Assembly (NCBI GenBank): GCA_902553555.1
Contig: CACDLE010000001.1
Span: 1-64,000 of the forward strand
Length of the DNA: 64,000 nt
Direction: 5' to 3'
Source of the DNA: an uncultured Pelagibacteraceae bacterium
Lineage (GTDB): Bacteria > Pseudomonadota > Alphaproteobacteria > Pelagibacterales > Pelagibacteraceae
The notes under the pieces are model-generated. The model was not told the origin of the DNA and made no database searches. It saw nothing but the letters and a program-made list of their open reading frames with translations. Each line of letters starts with the position of its first letter. Positions within the stretch are counted from its first letter, which is position 1. Both the position numbers and the translations under genes were made by a program. Of the stretch, positions 1 to 9,202 are shown piece after piece.

Positions 1-1551
1 ATTATCTATTTTTTTTGTTTCACCTACTTTAATATTGAGGTCATATTCTTTACTAAAGTTATGGTTTAAAATTATAAACAACATTAAAATTCCAAAACCT
101 GTATGAGATAAAAAACTTGGTAAGTTGTAATAAGATTTAGTTTTTGAATTTATTATAAAGTCCTTTAACGAGTATAAAATTAAAAACAGAGATGAAATTA
201 TAATTAAATTTGATAATAAATTGTAACTTTTTAAAAAAGAGAAAATTAAAAAATTAATAACACATGATAAAATTAAAATGAAAATTAAGGATTTAAAATC
301 ATTATATTTTTGTTTAATCCAATTTAATCTTGGTCCGATTGCCATCATTATTAAAAATGGAATGATTATCGGTGCAATTACAGAATTGTAAAAAGGTGGT
401 CCAACTGAAATTTTTGTATCGTAAAGAACTTGAGTAAAAATCGGATAAATTGTGCCTATGAATACGGTGGCTAAATAAAACATCATAAACCAATTGTTAC
501 TCAGAATAAAAGTTTCTTTACTGATAGGCTCAAGATAAAAATTATCATTAATTTTTCTTTTAAAAAAAATTACGAAGGAAAAAAATATCATTAAAGACAG
601 AAATATTAAAATATACATTCCCCTAGCTGGATCATTTGCAAATGTATGAACAGAATTTAATATCCCAGATCTAACCAAAAAGGTTCCAGTGACACTAGAA
701 ATAAAAGTTATAATTGATAAAATTAAAACCCAATTATAAAGATAATTTCTTTTTTCTAAAACTAATACTGAGTGAGCTAATGCGGTCATACAAAACCATG
801 GTATTAGAGATGCATTTTCAACTGGATCCCAAAACCAAAATCCACCCCAACCTAATTCATAGTAAGCCCAAATAGAACCAACGATTATACCTAATGATTG
901 AAAACTCCAGGAGATTAATACCCAAACTTTTATTGAAGAGGCGAAATTTTTACCATTACTGTTAGAAAGTATTGCGGCCATTGCTGCAGAAAAATAAATT
1001 GATGATCCGACAAAGCCTAAATACAGCAATGGTGGATGAATAGCTAAAGCAGGGTCCTGTAAAATTGGATTTAATCCTAAACCTTCTGAGGGAATAGGTA
1101 AAATTTTGAAAAATGGATTTGAATTTGAAATTAAAAATATTAAGAAGCCAAGTATCAAAATATTTTGCACCAACAAAGTGTTAAGACTATAGCTTTTGTT
1201 AAACTTATAATTAAATAAAAAAAATAAAAAAGAAAAGATTACCATAATATTTACCCATAAGAGCAGACTGCCCTCATGGTTGCCCCAAACACCTGCAATT
1301 TTATAAAAAATAGGTTTTGCCGTATGAGAATTTTGATAAACGGCAAGAAGTGAAAAATCTGAAAAAACAAATGCAAAAATTAATAATAAAAATGATGCAA
1401 TAATAAATGTTATTTGAAAAAAAGAGAGATAAACTAAGTTTTTTCCGATTAGGAAATTTTTTTCTTTGATATTTTGATAAGCAAAATAAATAATTGATAA
1501 TGTAATAAGAATACTTCCAAAAAGTAAAATATTTCCTAGGTTACTTAGCAT
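1..1551 (-). CDS. ccmF: Cytochrome c maturation protein CcmF (partial, C-terminus beyond the window)
   Basis: An open frame runs from ATG at 1549-1551 to the window edge without a stop: 517 codons of a family usually near 640. CcmF is the large inner-membrane subunit of the heme lyase that attaches heme to apocytochrome c in the periplasm. The N-terminal part carries VWGNHEGSLLLW, typical of CcmF. The tryptophan-rich heme-handling WWD segment, WGGFWFWDPVENASLIPW, is encoded around 780-860. Many hydrophobic segments are present. The start overlaps the end of ccmE by 11 bases, so the two are probably translationally coupled. The missing end is only the window boundary, not a truncation. Confidence 0.96.
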   Translation of the reverse strand, partial: MLSNLGNILLFGSILITLSIIYFAYQNIKEKNFLIGKNLVYLSFFQITFIIASFLLLIFAFVFSDFSLLAVYQNSHTAKPIFYKIAGVWGNHEGSLLLWVNIMVIFSFLFFLFNYKFNKSYSLNTLLVQNILILGFLIFLISNSNPFFKILPIPSEGLGLNPILQDPALAIHPPLLYLGFVGSSIYFSAAMAAILSNSNGKNFASSIKVWVLISWSFQSLGIIVGSIWAYYELGWGGFWFWDPVENASLIPWFCMTALAHSVLVLEKRNYLYNWVLILSIITFISSVTGTFLVRSGILNSVHTFANDPARGMYILIFLSLMIFFSFVIFFKRKINDNFYLEPISKETFILSNNWFMMFYLATVFIGTIYPIFTQVLYDTKISVGPPFYNSVIAPIIIPFLIMMAIGPRLNWIKQKYNDFKSLIFILILSCVINFLIFSFLKSYNLLSNLIIISSLFLILYSLKDFIINSKTKSYYNLPSFLSHTGFGILMLFIILNHNFSKEYDLNIKVGETKKIDN

Positions 1552-1969
1552 TTTCCTTTGATATTTTTTTCATTTGTGGAGGCATATAATTCTCATCATG
1601 TTTAGCCAATATTCTATCGGCTATTAAATATTTCTTATCATTTAGAATTCCTTCAACTACTGCTCCTTGCTCCTCAGAGAATAAATTTGGAACAGTGCCA
1701 CTATAAACAACAATTAATTCTTTTTTGTAATCTGTTAAAATAAACCTTATTTCTTTGTTGTTTTGTCGAATAGAATCTTTTTTTACCATCCCGCCTACTC
1801 TAATCATAGAGCTTGCTTCTATTGTGGTATTCGTAAAAATTTCGGACGGGGTTTTAAAGTATAGTATGTTTTGCTTAAGATTTAGATAAATAAAAATCAA
1901 AAAAGAAAGGGTGATTAAGATAATTGAGACTAGAAATAAGAGTCTTGTTTTAATTTTTTTAGTAAGCAT
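1541..1969 (-). CDS. ccmE: Heme chaperone CcmE
   Basis: CcmE binds heme covalently in the periplasm and hands it to the CcmF lyase. The 142-residue protein has a single N-terminal membrane anchor (about residues 9-30) followed by a small beta-barrel domain. The signature KHDENYMPP near the C-terminus supplies the heme-binding His124 and the neighbouring Tyr128. Length matches the family. It lies between ccmD (10 bases upstream) and ccmF (11-base overlap), as expected for a ccm operon. Confidence 0.96.
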   Translation of the reverse strand: MLTKKIKTRLLFLVSIILITLSFLIFIYLNLKQNILYFKTPSEIFTNTTIEASSMIRVGGMVKKDSIRQNNKEIRFILTDYKKELIVVYSGTVPNLFSEEQGAVVEGILNDKKYLIADRILAKHDENYMPPQMKKISKENAK

Positions 1970-1979
1970 TCAAGATGCT

Positions 1980-2213
1980 TTAGCTTAATTTATTTTGCGA
2001 TGCTAAAATACTGCTAATAACTTTAGATGATTTGGCAATTCTCTTTTTGTGTTCTGCTGGTAATTTATCCAATTCCTTAGCAAATTCTTTTTCATATTTT
2101 TTTAAAGTTTTTCTAGTTTTGTAAAATAGCAAAGAGCAAAAAGTAAAAACTATTAAAAAGGATAACCAGACATAAAATCCATATCCACCCATTTTTAAAA
2201 ATTCAATTATCAT
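1980..2213 (-). CDS. ccmD: Heme exporter small subunit CcmD
   Basis: A 77-residue protein with one membrane helix (about residues 11-31) and a charged cytoplasmic tail. The N-terminal GGYGFYVWLSF motif is typical of CcmD, which helps release holo-CcmE from the CcmABC complex. CcmD proteins are short and poorly conserved, so the call rests on this motif plus the position between ccmC and ccmE. The start overlaps the ccmC stop by four bases (ATGA). The tail of about 45 residues is slightly longer than in many relatives. Confidence 0.88.
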   Translation of the reverse strand: MIIEFLKMGGYGFYVWLSFLIVFTFCSLLFYKTRKTLKKYEKEFAKELDKLPAEHKKRIAKSSKVISSILASQNKLS

Positions 2214-2914
2214 AATCTTTTAATGTTTTGATTCTTTATTTTAATGATTTCTGTTTTATATTTCATTAGAAAAATTAACGCACAATACAGCAATAAAACC
2301 AATAACATCAAGAATAATGGAACCAGCATGCTAGGATGAATGCTAGATGTGCCCAGAAATTTAATACTAGCTGGCTGATGTAGAGTTGACCACCACTCAA
2401 CTGAATATTTAATAATTGGAATATTAATCATTCCTAGAATTGATAAAATTGACAAAATTTTTGGTAAGTTTTCATTATTCTTAAAATACTTTAGAGAAAT
2501 AATAAATAAAACATAGAATAACATTAATACTAACATCGAAGTAAGTCTCGCGTCCCAGGCCCACCAGGTTCCCCAAGTTGGTTTTCCCCAAATAGATCCG
2601 GTAACAATTGATAGACATGTAAATAACAAACCTATTGGTGCTAAGCTTTTTATAAATAAAAATAGGTTCTTAATTTTAAATAAAAAATTTAAAATTGTAC
2701 TTACCGCAATTAATGAAAAAATTGAGAGTCCAATCCATGCAGAAGGTACATGAACATACATAATTCTAACAGAGTCGCCTTGTAGATAATCGACAGGGGA
2801 AATAATCAAAGCAAAAGAAATTCCAATTATTAAAATCACAAAAAAGATTGAATTGATGAATTTAATAAATTTGTCGATATAGACTATTATATTTCCGAAA
2901 GAAAAAAATTCCAT
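2210..2914 (-). CDS. ccmC: Heme transporter/loader subunit CcmC
   Basis: A 234-residue polytopic membrane protein with about six helices. It carries the tryptophan-rich WGKPTWGTWWAWDARLTS segment and periplasmic histidines in HVPSAW and HQPASI, which in this family position heme for attachment to CcmE. It is the first gene of the ccmC-D-E-F operon. ccmA and ccmB are not adjacent and must lie elsewhere if the pathway is complete. The 173-base gap upstream holds a long inverted repeat, described separately. Confidence 0.96.
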   Translation of the reverse strand: MEFFSFGNIIVYIDKFIKFINSIFFVILIIGISFALIISPVDYLQGDSVRIMYVHVPSAWIGLSIFSLIAVSTILNFLFKIKNLFLFIKSLAPIGLLFTCLSIVTGSIWGKPTWGTWWAWDARLTSMLVLMLFYVLFIISLKYFKNNENLPKILSILSILGMINIPIIKYSVEWWSTLHQPASIKFLGTSSIHPSMLVPLFLMLLVLLLYCALIFLMKYKTEIIKIKNQNIKRL

Positions 2915-2961
2915 TACCAGCTAATTACTATAGTATTTTTTTAAAGGGAAGATGCATTTTT

Positions 2962-3014
2962 GCCTAATTGAGAATTGAGAGGGAGTAAGAAGTATGAGTA
3001 ATCCTCAATTAGGC
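2962..3014. repeat. 11-bp perfect inverted repeat in the gap upstream of ccmC
   Basis: GCCTAATTGAG at 2962-2972 is matched by its exact reverse complement CTCAATTAGGC at 3004-3014, with a 31-base loop. It lies in the 173-base gap between ccmC and hspQ, both on the minus strand. Neither arm is followed directly by a T-run, so it does not look like an ordinary terminator. It could be part of the ccm leader, an operator or a small structured RNA. The repeat is seen directly; the function is unknown. Confidence 0.5.
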
Positions 3015-3087
3015 TCAACACAATAGACGTATATTATTTTTTTGACAGAGTTTTGAACTAAAGATGTTTAATTTATGGCGTAGGGGA

Positions 3088-3408
3088 TTAATTAGATGGT
3101 TTTAGGTAGCTTGAACCTTTTTTACCAACAAATATTTCTTCTATCAGAGGATGTTTAACCGGCTCATTTGAATCATCGATTAAAAGATTTTGTTCAGACA
3201 CATATGCCTCATAAGTAACTTCATTGCTCTCTGCCAATAAATGATAAAAAGGCTGATTTTTTCTTGGTCTCACATCTTTAGGAATTGATTGATACCACTC
3301 TTCGGAATTATTAAATTCGAAATCAACATCATAGATTACACCTCTAAAATCGAAGTGACGGTGTTTAACTACCTCTCCTATAGAAAATTTAGCTTTATTA
3401 GATGTCAT
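3088..3408 (-). CDS. hspQ: HspQ/YccV-family protein (hemimethylated-DNA-binding domain)
   Basis: A 106-residue protein filling the whole YccV/HspQ domain: FSIGEVVKHRHFDFRGVIYDVD at the N-terminus, then a WYQSIPKDVRPRKNQPFYHLL core and an AYVSEQNL segment. In E. coli, HspQ is a heat-shock protein that binds hemimethylated DNA and modulates Lon proteolysis. It is monocistronic here. I see no RpoH-type promoter in the 78 bases upstream, unlike dnaK and hslV in this window. Confidence 0.88.
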   Translation of the reverse strand: MTSNKAKFSIGEVVKHRHFDFRGVIYDVDFEFNNSEEWYQSIPKDVRPRKNQPFYHLLAESNEVTYEAYVSEQNLLIDDSNEPVKHPLIEEIFVGKKGSSYLKPSN

Positions 3409-3486
3409 ATTTTAATACTTATGAATTTTTTTACTAAAATCAATATATAAATTTAATAATAATTCTAATTATGCTAAAACCTAAAT

Positions 3487-4053
3487 GTGAATAAGTCATT
3501 ATTAAAATTTATCACAGACTTTGGTCCTTTATTAATATTTTTTTACTTTTATAAGAATAGTGGGAATAACTTGAGTATAGCAATACCTCCACTAATAATT
3601 TCAACAATAATAGCTGTAATTATAGTTTATATGGTTGAACGTAAAATTCCTTATGTTCCTCTTATAGGTGCAGCGCTGATATCTTTGTTTGGGGGTTTAA
3701 CTTTATATTTTAATAATCCAATATTTATTTATTTGAAGCCAACAATTATTAATTTAATATTCGCAGCGGCTTTATTGATAAGTGATACTTTTCTTAAAAA
3801 AAATCTTTTAAAATTATTTCTAGGATCTGCATTTAAAATGAATGAGTTAGGGTGGACATTACTAAATAGAAGATGGGCTTATTTTTTTATTTTTTTAGCG
3901 ATATTAAATGAAATTGTTTGGAGATCATTTGCTCCTGAGAAGGAGTACATTTGGGTAAATTTTAAGGTTTGGGGAATTTTACCTTTAACTTTTATATTCA
4001 CAGCGTTACAATTGCCATTAATAAATAAATTTAAAGAAAATGAAAAATATTAG
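3487..4053 (+). CDS. yciB: Septation/intracellular-septation protein A family (YciB/IspZ)
   Basis: A 188-residue integral membrane protein with about five helices and the family's conserved NELGWTLLNRRWAYFFIFLAILNEIVW region, quoted here only in outline (residues about 118-144). YciB proteins help maintain the cell envelope and interact with division and elongation proteins in enterobacteria. GTG at 3487 is taken as the start, because the ATG two bases earlier runs straight into TGA. The gene overlaps the following DUF2794 gene by 14 bases. Confidence 0.9.
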   Translation: MNKSLLKFITDFGPLLIFFYFYKNSGNNLSIAIPPLIISTIIAVIIVYMVERKIPYVPLIGAALISLFGGLTLYFNNPIFIYLKPTIINLIFAAALLISDTFLKKNLLKLFLGSAFKMNELGWTLLNRRWAYFFIFLAILNEIVWRSFAPEKEYIWVNFKVWGILPLTFIFTALQLPLINKFKENEKY

Positions 4054-4381
4054 ATTAATTGTAGATAATGATCGTAAGGTAAAACAACCTTATTTTATTA
4101 AAAAAGAACTTCAAACAATTTTAAATTTGTATGCAAAAATGGTCTCTAATGGGACATGGAAAGATTATAGTCTTTATACAGGAAATAAAGAAATATCATT
4201 TAATATATATAAAAGAGCATCAGAAAAACCAATCTTAAGAATTCTTAAAAATTTTAAACCTAATTATAAAAATGAGAAATATTTAATCAAAGACAAAAAT
4301 GGTAAAGTTATTCAAAAATCGGAAAATTTAAAAATACTTATTGATAAAACCAGTTTAGGAAAGATTGAATTAATCGAGTAG
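4040..4381 (+). CDS. DUF2794 family protein
   Basis: A 113-residue soluble protein resembling the alphaproteobacterial DUF2794 family: an early region equivalent to ELQTILNLYAKMVSNGTWKDY, then a basic strand-rich part with RASEKPILRILK and a C-terminal GKVIQKSENLKIL segment. No function is established for the family as far as I know. It overlaps yciB by 14 bases and ends one base before the convergent BI-1 gene, so it is probably co-expressed with yciB. Confidence 0.8.
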   Translation: MKNIRLIVDNDRKVKQPYFIKKELQTILNLYAKMVSNGTWKDYSLYTGNKEISFNIYKRASEKPILRILKNFKPNYKNEKYLIKDKNGKVIQKSENLKILIDKTSLGKIELIE

Positions 4382-4382
4382 A

Positions 4383-5135
4383 CTATCTTCTTTGACCAAA
4401 AAGTCTTAAAAGCATTATAAAAAGATTTATGAAATCAAGATAGAGAGTAAGAGCACCCATCACAGCTTTTTTGCCCATTAGTTCTCCGCTATCACTTGCT
4501 AAATACATATTTTTAATCTTTTGAGTATCATATGCAGTTAAACCTACAAATACTAAAACACCAATTATGGATATTACAAAATACATCATTGAAGATTTCA
4601 GAAATAAATTTACCAAAGATGCAATTATGATTCCAATTAAACCCATCATCAAAAATGAACCTAATTTTGTTAAATCTCTTTTAGTAGTGTAACCGTAGAT
4701 ACTCATTGCTCCAAAAGTTCCAGCTGTAATAAAAAAGACCCTAGTGATACTAGTGCCTGTATAAGCAAGAAAAATAGAAGATAGTGAAGCTCCCATTAGG
4801 GCTGCGAATATCCAAAAAACCGTTTGGGCTTTAGACGCGCTCATTTTTGCAATACCAAAACTCATATAAAAAACTACACCAAGTGGCGCTAACATTACCA
4901 CCCAGGCTAAACCTGAATTATATAAAGTGTTACCTAATTGCGTGAGACCTAAAATTTCACCGTTCGGACCGCTCACGACTGCCATCTTAAACAAAAGCAG
5001 AGCTATAAAACCTGTAAGCGCAACTCCAGATGCCATGTAGTTATAAACTTTAAGCATATAAGCTCTTAAGCCCTGATCAATTATTGCTTCAGATACTGAA
5101 GATCTTGATGCTGAAGTTTGTTTATTAAAAACCAT
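4383..5135 (-). CDS. Bax inhibitor-1/YccA family membrane protein
   Basis: A 250-residue protein with seven predicted membrane helices after a short soluble N-terminus of about 25 residues. The C-terminal AYDTQKIKNMYLA followed by a last helix ending in LFGQRR is the BI-1 (UPF0005/TMBIM) signature, including the acidic residue of the proposed calcium/proton leak site. Bacterial members are implicated in ion leak or in modulating FtsH, but the role here is unknown. It is convergent with the DUF2794 gene and divergent from the aldo/keto reductase. Confidence 0.93.
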   Translation of the reverse strand: MVFNKQTSASRSSVSEAIIDQGLRAYMLKVYNYMASGVALTGFIALLLFKMAVVSGPNGEILGLTQLGNTLYNSGLAWVVMLAPLGVVFYMSFGIAKMSASKAQTVFWIFAALMGASLSSIFLAYTGTSITRVFFITAGTFGAMSIYGYTTKRDLTKLGSFLMMGLIGIIIASLVNLFLKSSMMYFVISIIGVLVFVGLTAYDTQKIKNMYLASDSGELMGKKAVMGALTLYLDFINLFIMLLRLFGQRR

Positions 5136-5205
5136 ACATTTAATATAAGAAATTTTATTGACTTTTCAATAGGCAAATTTTCCTTTAAAAAAACACTACA
5201 ATTTT

Positions 5206-6243
5206 ATGAAATTCAATAAACTAGGGAATACTGATCTAAATGTGAGCCTTATTTGTCTCGGCACAATGACTTGGGGAACGCAAAACACCGAAAAAGAGGC
5301 TTTTGAACAGATGGATTATGCTGTAGGGCAAGGAATAAATTTTTTTGATACTGCTGAACTTTATTCTGTTCCTCCAACGCCTGACTCTTATGGCAAAACA
5401 GAAATAATGATAGGTAACTGGTTAGAAAAAAGAAAAAACAGAGACAAAATAATTTTGGCTACAAAAGTAGCTGGACCTGGTTGTAATTGGATAAGAGGAG
5501 GTGGAAATAATTTTTCTGAGAAAAAAATAGGTGAAGCTATAGATGATAGTTTAAGAAGATTAAAGACAGATTACATAGACCTTTATCAATTACATTGGCC
5601 TGAAAGATCTACAAATTGTTTCGGCAGAAGAGAATTTTCTGTAAATAAAAATGAAAAAGACTGGAATGACTTCGAGTCAATTTTAAAAGCTTTAGAAAAA
5701 TTTATAAAAAATGGAAAAATTAGATATATTGGGATGTCAAACGAAACTCCTTATGGTCTATCAAAATATTTAGAATTATCTAAAAATAAAAAACTTCCTA
5801 GAATGATGTCAGTCCAAAATCCATATAGTCTTGTTAATAGAACGTACGAAGTTGGTATGTCAGAAATATCTATAAGAGAGAAATGTGGCCTACTAGTTTA
5901 TTATCCTTTAGCTGCAGGCGCTCTTTCTGGAAAATACATGAATGGCAAAATGCCTAAAAACGCAAGAATGAGTTTGTTCAAGGGCTGGGAAAGAATGATA
6001 AACCCTTTGGCTATGAAGGCATACGAAGAATACCATAAGTTAGCAAAAGAAAATAATATTACAATGGTTCAGCTCGCTCAGGCTTTTGTAAATTCAAGAC
6101 CTTTTGTTACTAGTAATATTATTGGAGCAACATCCATGGACCAATTAAAAGAAAATATTGGAAGTATTAACGTTAAATTGAATCAAGATACGCTAGATAA
6201 AATCAATTTAATTCACAATAATAATCCAAATCCAGCACCTTAA
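5206..6243 (+). CDS. Aldo/keto reductase (Tas-like)
   Basis: A 345-residue NADPH-dependent oxidoreductase of the Tas/YajO type. The TIM-barrel start KLGNTDLNVSLICLGTMTWG is followed by the catalytic tetrad: Asp48 and Tyr53 in FFDTAELYSVPP, Lys87 in LATKVAG and His in QLHWPER. Length matches E. coli Tas (346). The natural substrate is unknown. It stands alone, divergent from the BI-1 gene. Confidence 0.94.
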   Translation: MKFNKLGNTDLNVSLICLGTMTWGTQNTEKEAFEQMDYAVGQGINFFDTAELYSVPPTPDSYGKTEIMIGNWLEKRKNRDKIILATKVAGPGCNWIRGGGNNFSEKKIGEAIDDSLRRLKTDYIDLYQLHWPERSTNCFGRREFSVNKNEKDWNDFESILKALEKFIKNGKIRYIGMSNETPYGLSKYLELSKNKKLPRMMSVQNPYSLVNRTYEVGMSEISIREKCGLLVYYPLAAGALSGKYMNGKMPKNARMSLFKGWERMINPLAMKAYEEYHKLAKENNITMVQLAQAFVNSRPFVTSNIIGATSMDQLKENIGSINVKLNQDTLDKINLIHNNNPNPAP

Positions 6244-6287
6244 TACAAACCATTGAAATAGATTTTTTTTAGTATAAAAAAGTACCT

Positions 6288-6788
6288 ATGAAAATAAAAA
6301 CGCTAATATATTTTTTATTATTTTGCTTTGTAACCTCAAATAGTTTCGCAAATACACCTAAATCCTCTGGCAAGTATAAGAACTGGGAAAGCTTTACCGT
6401 GATGACTGATAAAGGAAAGGTTTGTTTTGCACAAACAAAGCCAGTTAAAAGAGCTCCTGCAGCGATAAAGAGAAAAGACTCTAGAATATTCGTAACATTC
6501 AGACCAAATGAAAATGTTAAAGATGAGATAAGTATTACAAGCGGTCATGCCTATAAAAATTCAACTGTTTCTGCAAAATCAGGAAAGAGTAACTTTTCTT
6601 TTTTTTCACAAGGAGACTTTGCATGGTTACTTGATGAAAATGAGGAAAAAAAATTTATAAAGTTAATGAAAAGAGCTACAGATTTGATGATTAAAGGTAA
6701 AACAAAAGATGGTGCTGAAACAACAGACCATTACTCTATGATGGGATTTACCAAGGCCTATAACACAGCCAAAAAAGTTTGTAGTTAA
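6288..6788 (+). CDS. Invasion-associated locus B (IalB)-like exported protein
   Basis: A 166-residue protein with a cleavable signal peptide (about 22 residues, ending SNSFA). The mature domain begins YKNWESFTVMTDKGKVCFAQTKP and carries FVTFRPNENVKDEISI, FFSQGDFAWL and the terminal DHYSMMGFTKAYNTAKKVC. This matches the IalB family, common in alphaproteobacterial periplasms. The name comes from Bartonella; no invasion role is implied here. Two cysteines (near residues 46 and 165) could form a disulfide. The last base of its stop is the first base of argG. Confidence 0.82.
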   Translation: MKIKTLIYFLLFCFVTSNSFANTPKSSGKYKNWESFTVMTDKGKVCFAQTKPVKRAPAAIKRKDSRIFVTFRPNENVKDEISITSGHAYKNSTVSAKSGKSNFSFFSQGDFAWLLDENEEKKFIKLMKRATDLMIKGKTKDGAETTDHYSMMGFTKAYNTAKKVCS

Positions 6789-7969
6789 TGAAAAAAATTG
6801 TTTTAGCTTACTCTGGGGGTTTAGATACCTCGATAATTCTTAAATGGTTACAAATAAATTATAAAGCTGAAGTCATCGCTTATACTTCAAATATAGGTCA
6901 AGATTTAAATAAGAAGAAAATAATTCAAAATGCAAAAAGACTCGGTGTTAAAAAAATTATAATAGAAGATTTAAAAAATATTTTTGTTAAAGACTACGTC
7001 TTTCCGATGATAAGAGCTCATGCTGTTTACGAGGGTGTTTATTTACTGGGAACCTCAATAGCAAGACCCTTAATAGCGAAAAGACAAATTGAGATTGCAA
7101 AAAAATTTAAAGCTTTTGCTGTTTCACATGGTGCTACTGGAAAAGGTAATGACCAAGTTAGGTTTGAACTTGGATATTCTTTTTTTGGGAAAAAAATTAA
7201 AGTGATAGCACCTTGGAGAGAATGGAAACTACAGTCTAGATCAGATTTAATTAAATACGCAAAAAAATATAAAATTCCAATTCCCAAGGATAAAAAAGGA
7301 GCACCTCCTTTTTCTGTGGATGACAATTTGTTTCATGTTTCAACTGAGGGTAAAGTACTTGAAGATCCTAGAAATGCTCCTCCAGAATTTATTTTTCAAA
7401 AAACTATTTCACCAGAGAAGGCAAAAAATAAAGTTACTAAAGTTAAGATAGGTTTTAAAAATAGTGACCCTATTTCACTTAACGGAAAGAAATATAAAGC
7501 TGAAATTTTGTTAGAAAAATTAAATAAAATTGGAGGAGCAAATGGTGTTGGTAGGGTAGATCTTGTAGAAAATAGATTTATCGGAATTAAATCCAGAGGA
7601 GTTTATGAAACACCTGGTGGAACTATCTTGTATTTTGCTCATAGAGCGATGGAGTCTGTAACTCTAGATAAAGCAACGATGCACGCCAAAGAGAAAATAA
7701 TGCCTTTGTATGCAGAATTAGTTTATAATGGTTATTGGTTTTCAAAAAAGAGATTAAACCTTCAAAAAATAGTAGATAAAAAAAGAAATCAAGTTAATGG
7801 AGAAGTAGTCCTTAAACTTTATAAAGGTAATATAACCATTGTTTCAAGAAGATCGAAAAACAATGCTTATTCACTAAAGAAAGTTTCTTTTGAAGAAAAT
7901 AAAACATTTAAAAAATCTAAAATTGAGAAATTTATCAAATTTCACTCAAAACAATTACATAAACAATAA
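6788..7969 (+). CDS. argG: Argininosuccinate synthase
   Basis: Joins citrulline and aspartate using ATP in arginine synthesis. The N-terminal ATP pyrophosphatase loop AYSGGLDTS (residues 7-15) is intact. GATGKGNDQVRFE binds citrulline/aspartate, and APWREW and the SVDDNLFHVSTEG segment are family hallmarks. At 393 residues it is the usual length. It overlaps the ialB-like gene by one base. argH is not adjacent. Confidence 0.97.
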   Translation: MKKIVLAYSGGLDTSIILKWLQINYKAEVIAYTSNIGQDLNKKKIIQNAKRLGVKKIIIEDLKNIFVKDYVFPMIRAHAVYEGVYLLGTSIARPLIAKRQIEIAKKFKAFAVSHGATGKGNDQVRFELGYSFFGKKIKVIAPWREWKLQSRSDLIKYAKKYKIPIPKDKKGAPPFSVDDNLFHVSTEGKVLEDPRNAPPEFIFQKTISPEKAKNKVTKVKIGFKNSDPISLNGKKYKAEILLEKLNKIGGANGVGRVDLVENRFIGIKSRGVYETPGGTILYFAHRAMESVTLDKATMHAKEKIMPLYAELVYNGYWFSKKRLNLQKIVDKKRNQVNGEVVLKLYKGNITIVSRRSKNNAYSLKKVSFEENKTFKKSKIEKFIKFHSKQLHKQ

Positions 7970-7990
7970 AAATTTGTTAAAAGAATATAT

Positions 7991-8377
7991 ATGAATTCAA
8001 CGATTCGGAATATTCAGTTAGTAGCAGTATTAATTGTTTTAGCTGCAACAGTAATTGCATTTTTTCTTGAAATTCATGAAATGTACGAGAACAGAGATAT
8101 AAGTTTAGCAGATCTTCTTCTTATGTTCATTTACATAGAGGTCATTGGGCTGGTGAGATCTTATTGGGAAACAAGATCGGTAAGAATTACGTATCCAATG
8201 ATCATAGCTATAACAGCCTTAGCTCGATTTATAATTCTTCAAGATAAAGACCAAGATCCAACAAATTTAATTTACATATCTTTAGCTATTTTAATTGTTG
8301 CAGCTGCTACTGTTATCATAAGATTTAGAAATAGTAAGATATTAAAACTAGACACCTCAAGATCTAACGAGCTTTAA
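7991..8377 (+). CDS. psiE: PsiE-family membrane protein
   Basis: A 128-residue protein with four predicted membrane helices and the PsiE core: FLEIHEMYENRDISLADLLLMFIYIEVIGLVRSYWE, given by key residues only (about 26-60). PsiE is phosphate-starvation inducible in E. coli; its molecular role is unknown. I see no clear PHO-box upstream, so phosphate control is not supported here. Its 3' end overlaps the convergent folD gene by 14 bases. Confidence 0.82.
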   Translation: MNSTIRNIQLVAVLIVLAATVIAFFLEIHEMYENRDISLADLLLMFIYIEVIGLVRSYWETRSVRITYPMIIAITALARFIILQDKDQDPTNLIYISLAILIVAAATVIIRFRNSKILKLDTSRSNEL

Positions 8378-9200
8378 AACATTCTAAAGTATTGCTTAAT
8401 AAACACGCTATCGTCATAGGTCCCACTCCACCAGGTACTGGTGTGATTGCTTTTGCCTTACTTTTTACTTCATCAAATTTGACATCTCCAACTATTTGAT
8501 TTTCTATTTTGTTGATTCCAACATCTATTACGATACAATTTTTTTTTACCCAATCAGACTTAACTAAATTTGCTACTCCTGCTGCGGCAACTAATATATC
8601 GGCTTTTTTACATTCTTCTTTAATATCTCTGGACTTAGAATGAAGTATAGTTACCGTACAATTTTCCCTCAGTAAAAGTTGTGCCATTGGTTTTCCATTT
8701 AAATTAGACCTACCAATGATTACAGCATGCAAACCTTTTAAATCTGTTTGAACAGATTTTATAAGTTTAATACATCCTAGTGGTGTGCACGGCGCAATGG
8801 CATCGTATCCTGAAGCTAAGTTTCCCACATTTAAAGGGTTAAAACCATCAACGTCTTTTTTAGGGTCAATTATATTAATTATTTTTTTTTGACTAATTTG
8901 CTTAGGTAATGGTAACTGAACCAATATTCCAGTAACTTCCTTATTGTTATTAAGAGATTTTATCTTTTCCAATATTTCTTTTTCCGAGACTGTTTCAGGA
9001 TATTTTATGACTTCAGATTTTATTCCTACTTCTTTCGCCTTTTTTTGTTTATTTTTGACGTATATCTGGCTTGGTAAATAATTGCCTATTAATATTACAC
9101 TTAACTTGGGCACATCTTTTGTATTTTGGCATATTTTTGTTAATTCATCTTTGATTTTTTTTCTTAATTTTTCAGAGTGTAATTTTCCATCTATAATCAT
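8364..9200 (-). CDS. folD: Methylenetetrahydrofolate dehydrogenase/cyclohydrolase FolD
   Basis: A bifunctional enzyme interconverting 5,10-methylene-, methenyl- and 10-formyl-tetrahydrofolate. The catalytic lysine lies in YVKNKQKKAKEVGI, the folate-binding region includes DVDGFNP, the Rossmann domain has VIIGRSNLNGKPMAQLL, and the C-terminal PVPGGVGPMT motif is complete. At 278 residues it is the usual length. It is the last gene of a minus-strand run hemC-hemD-mscS-yggT-folD, two bases after the YggT gene. Confidence 0.97.
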   Translation of the reverse strand: MIIDGKLHSEKLRKKIKDELTKICQNTKDVPKLSVILIGNYLPSQIYVKNKQKKAKEVGIKSEVIKYPETVSEKEILEKIKSLNNNKEVTGILVQLPLPKQISQKKIINIIDPKKDVDGFNPLNVGNLASGYDAIAPCTPLGCIKLIKSVQTDLKGLHAVIIGRSNLNGKPMAQLLLRENCTVTILHSKSRDIKEECKKADILVAAAGVANLVKSDWVKKNCIVIDVGINKIENQIVGDVKFDEVKSKAKAITPVPGGVGPMTIACLLSNTLECFKAR

Positions 9201-9202
9201 AT

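Noticed and set aside
2994-3026. 10-codon frame with an upstream GGGAG inside the ccm-side inverted repeat
   Set aside because: Too short to separate from chance; the inverted repeat explains the region at least as well.
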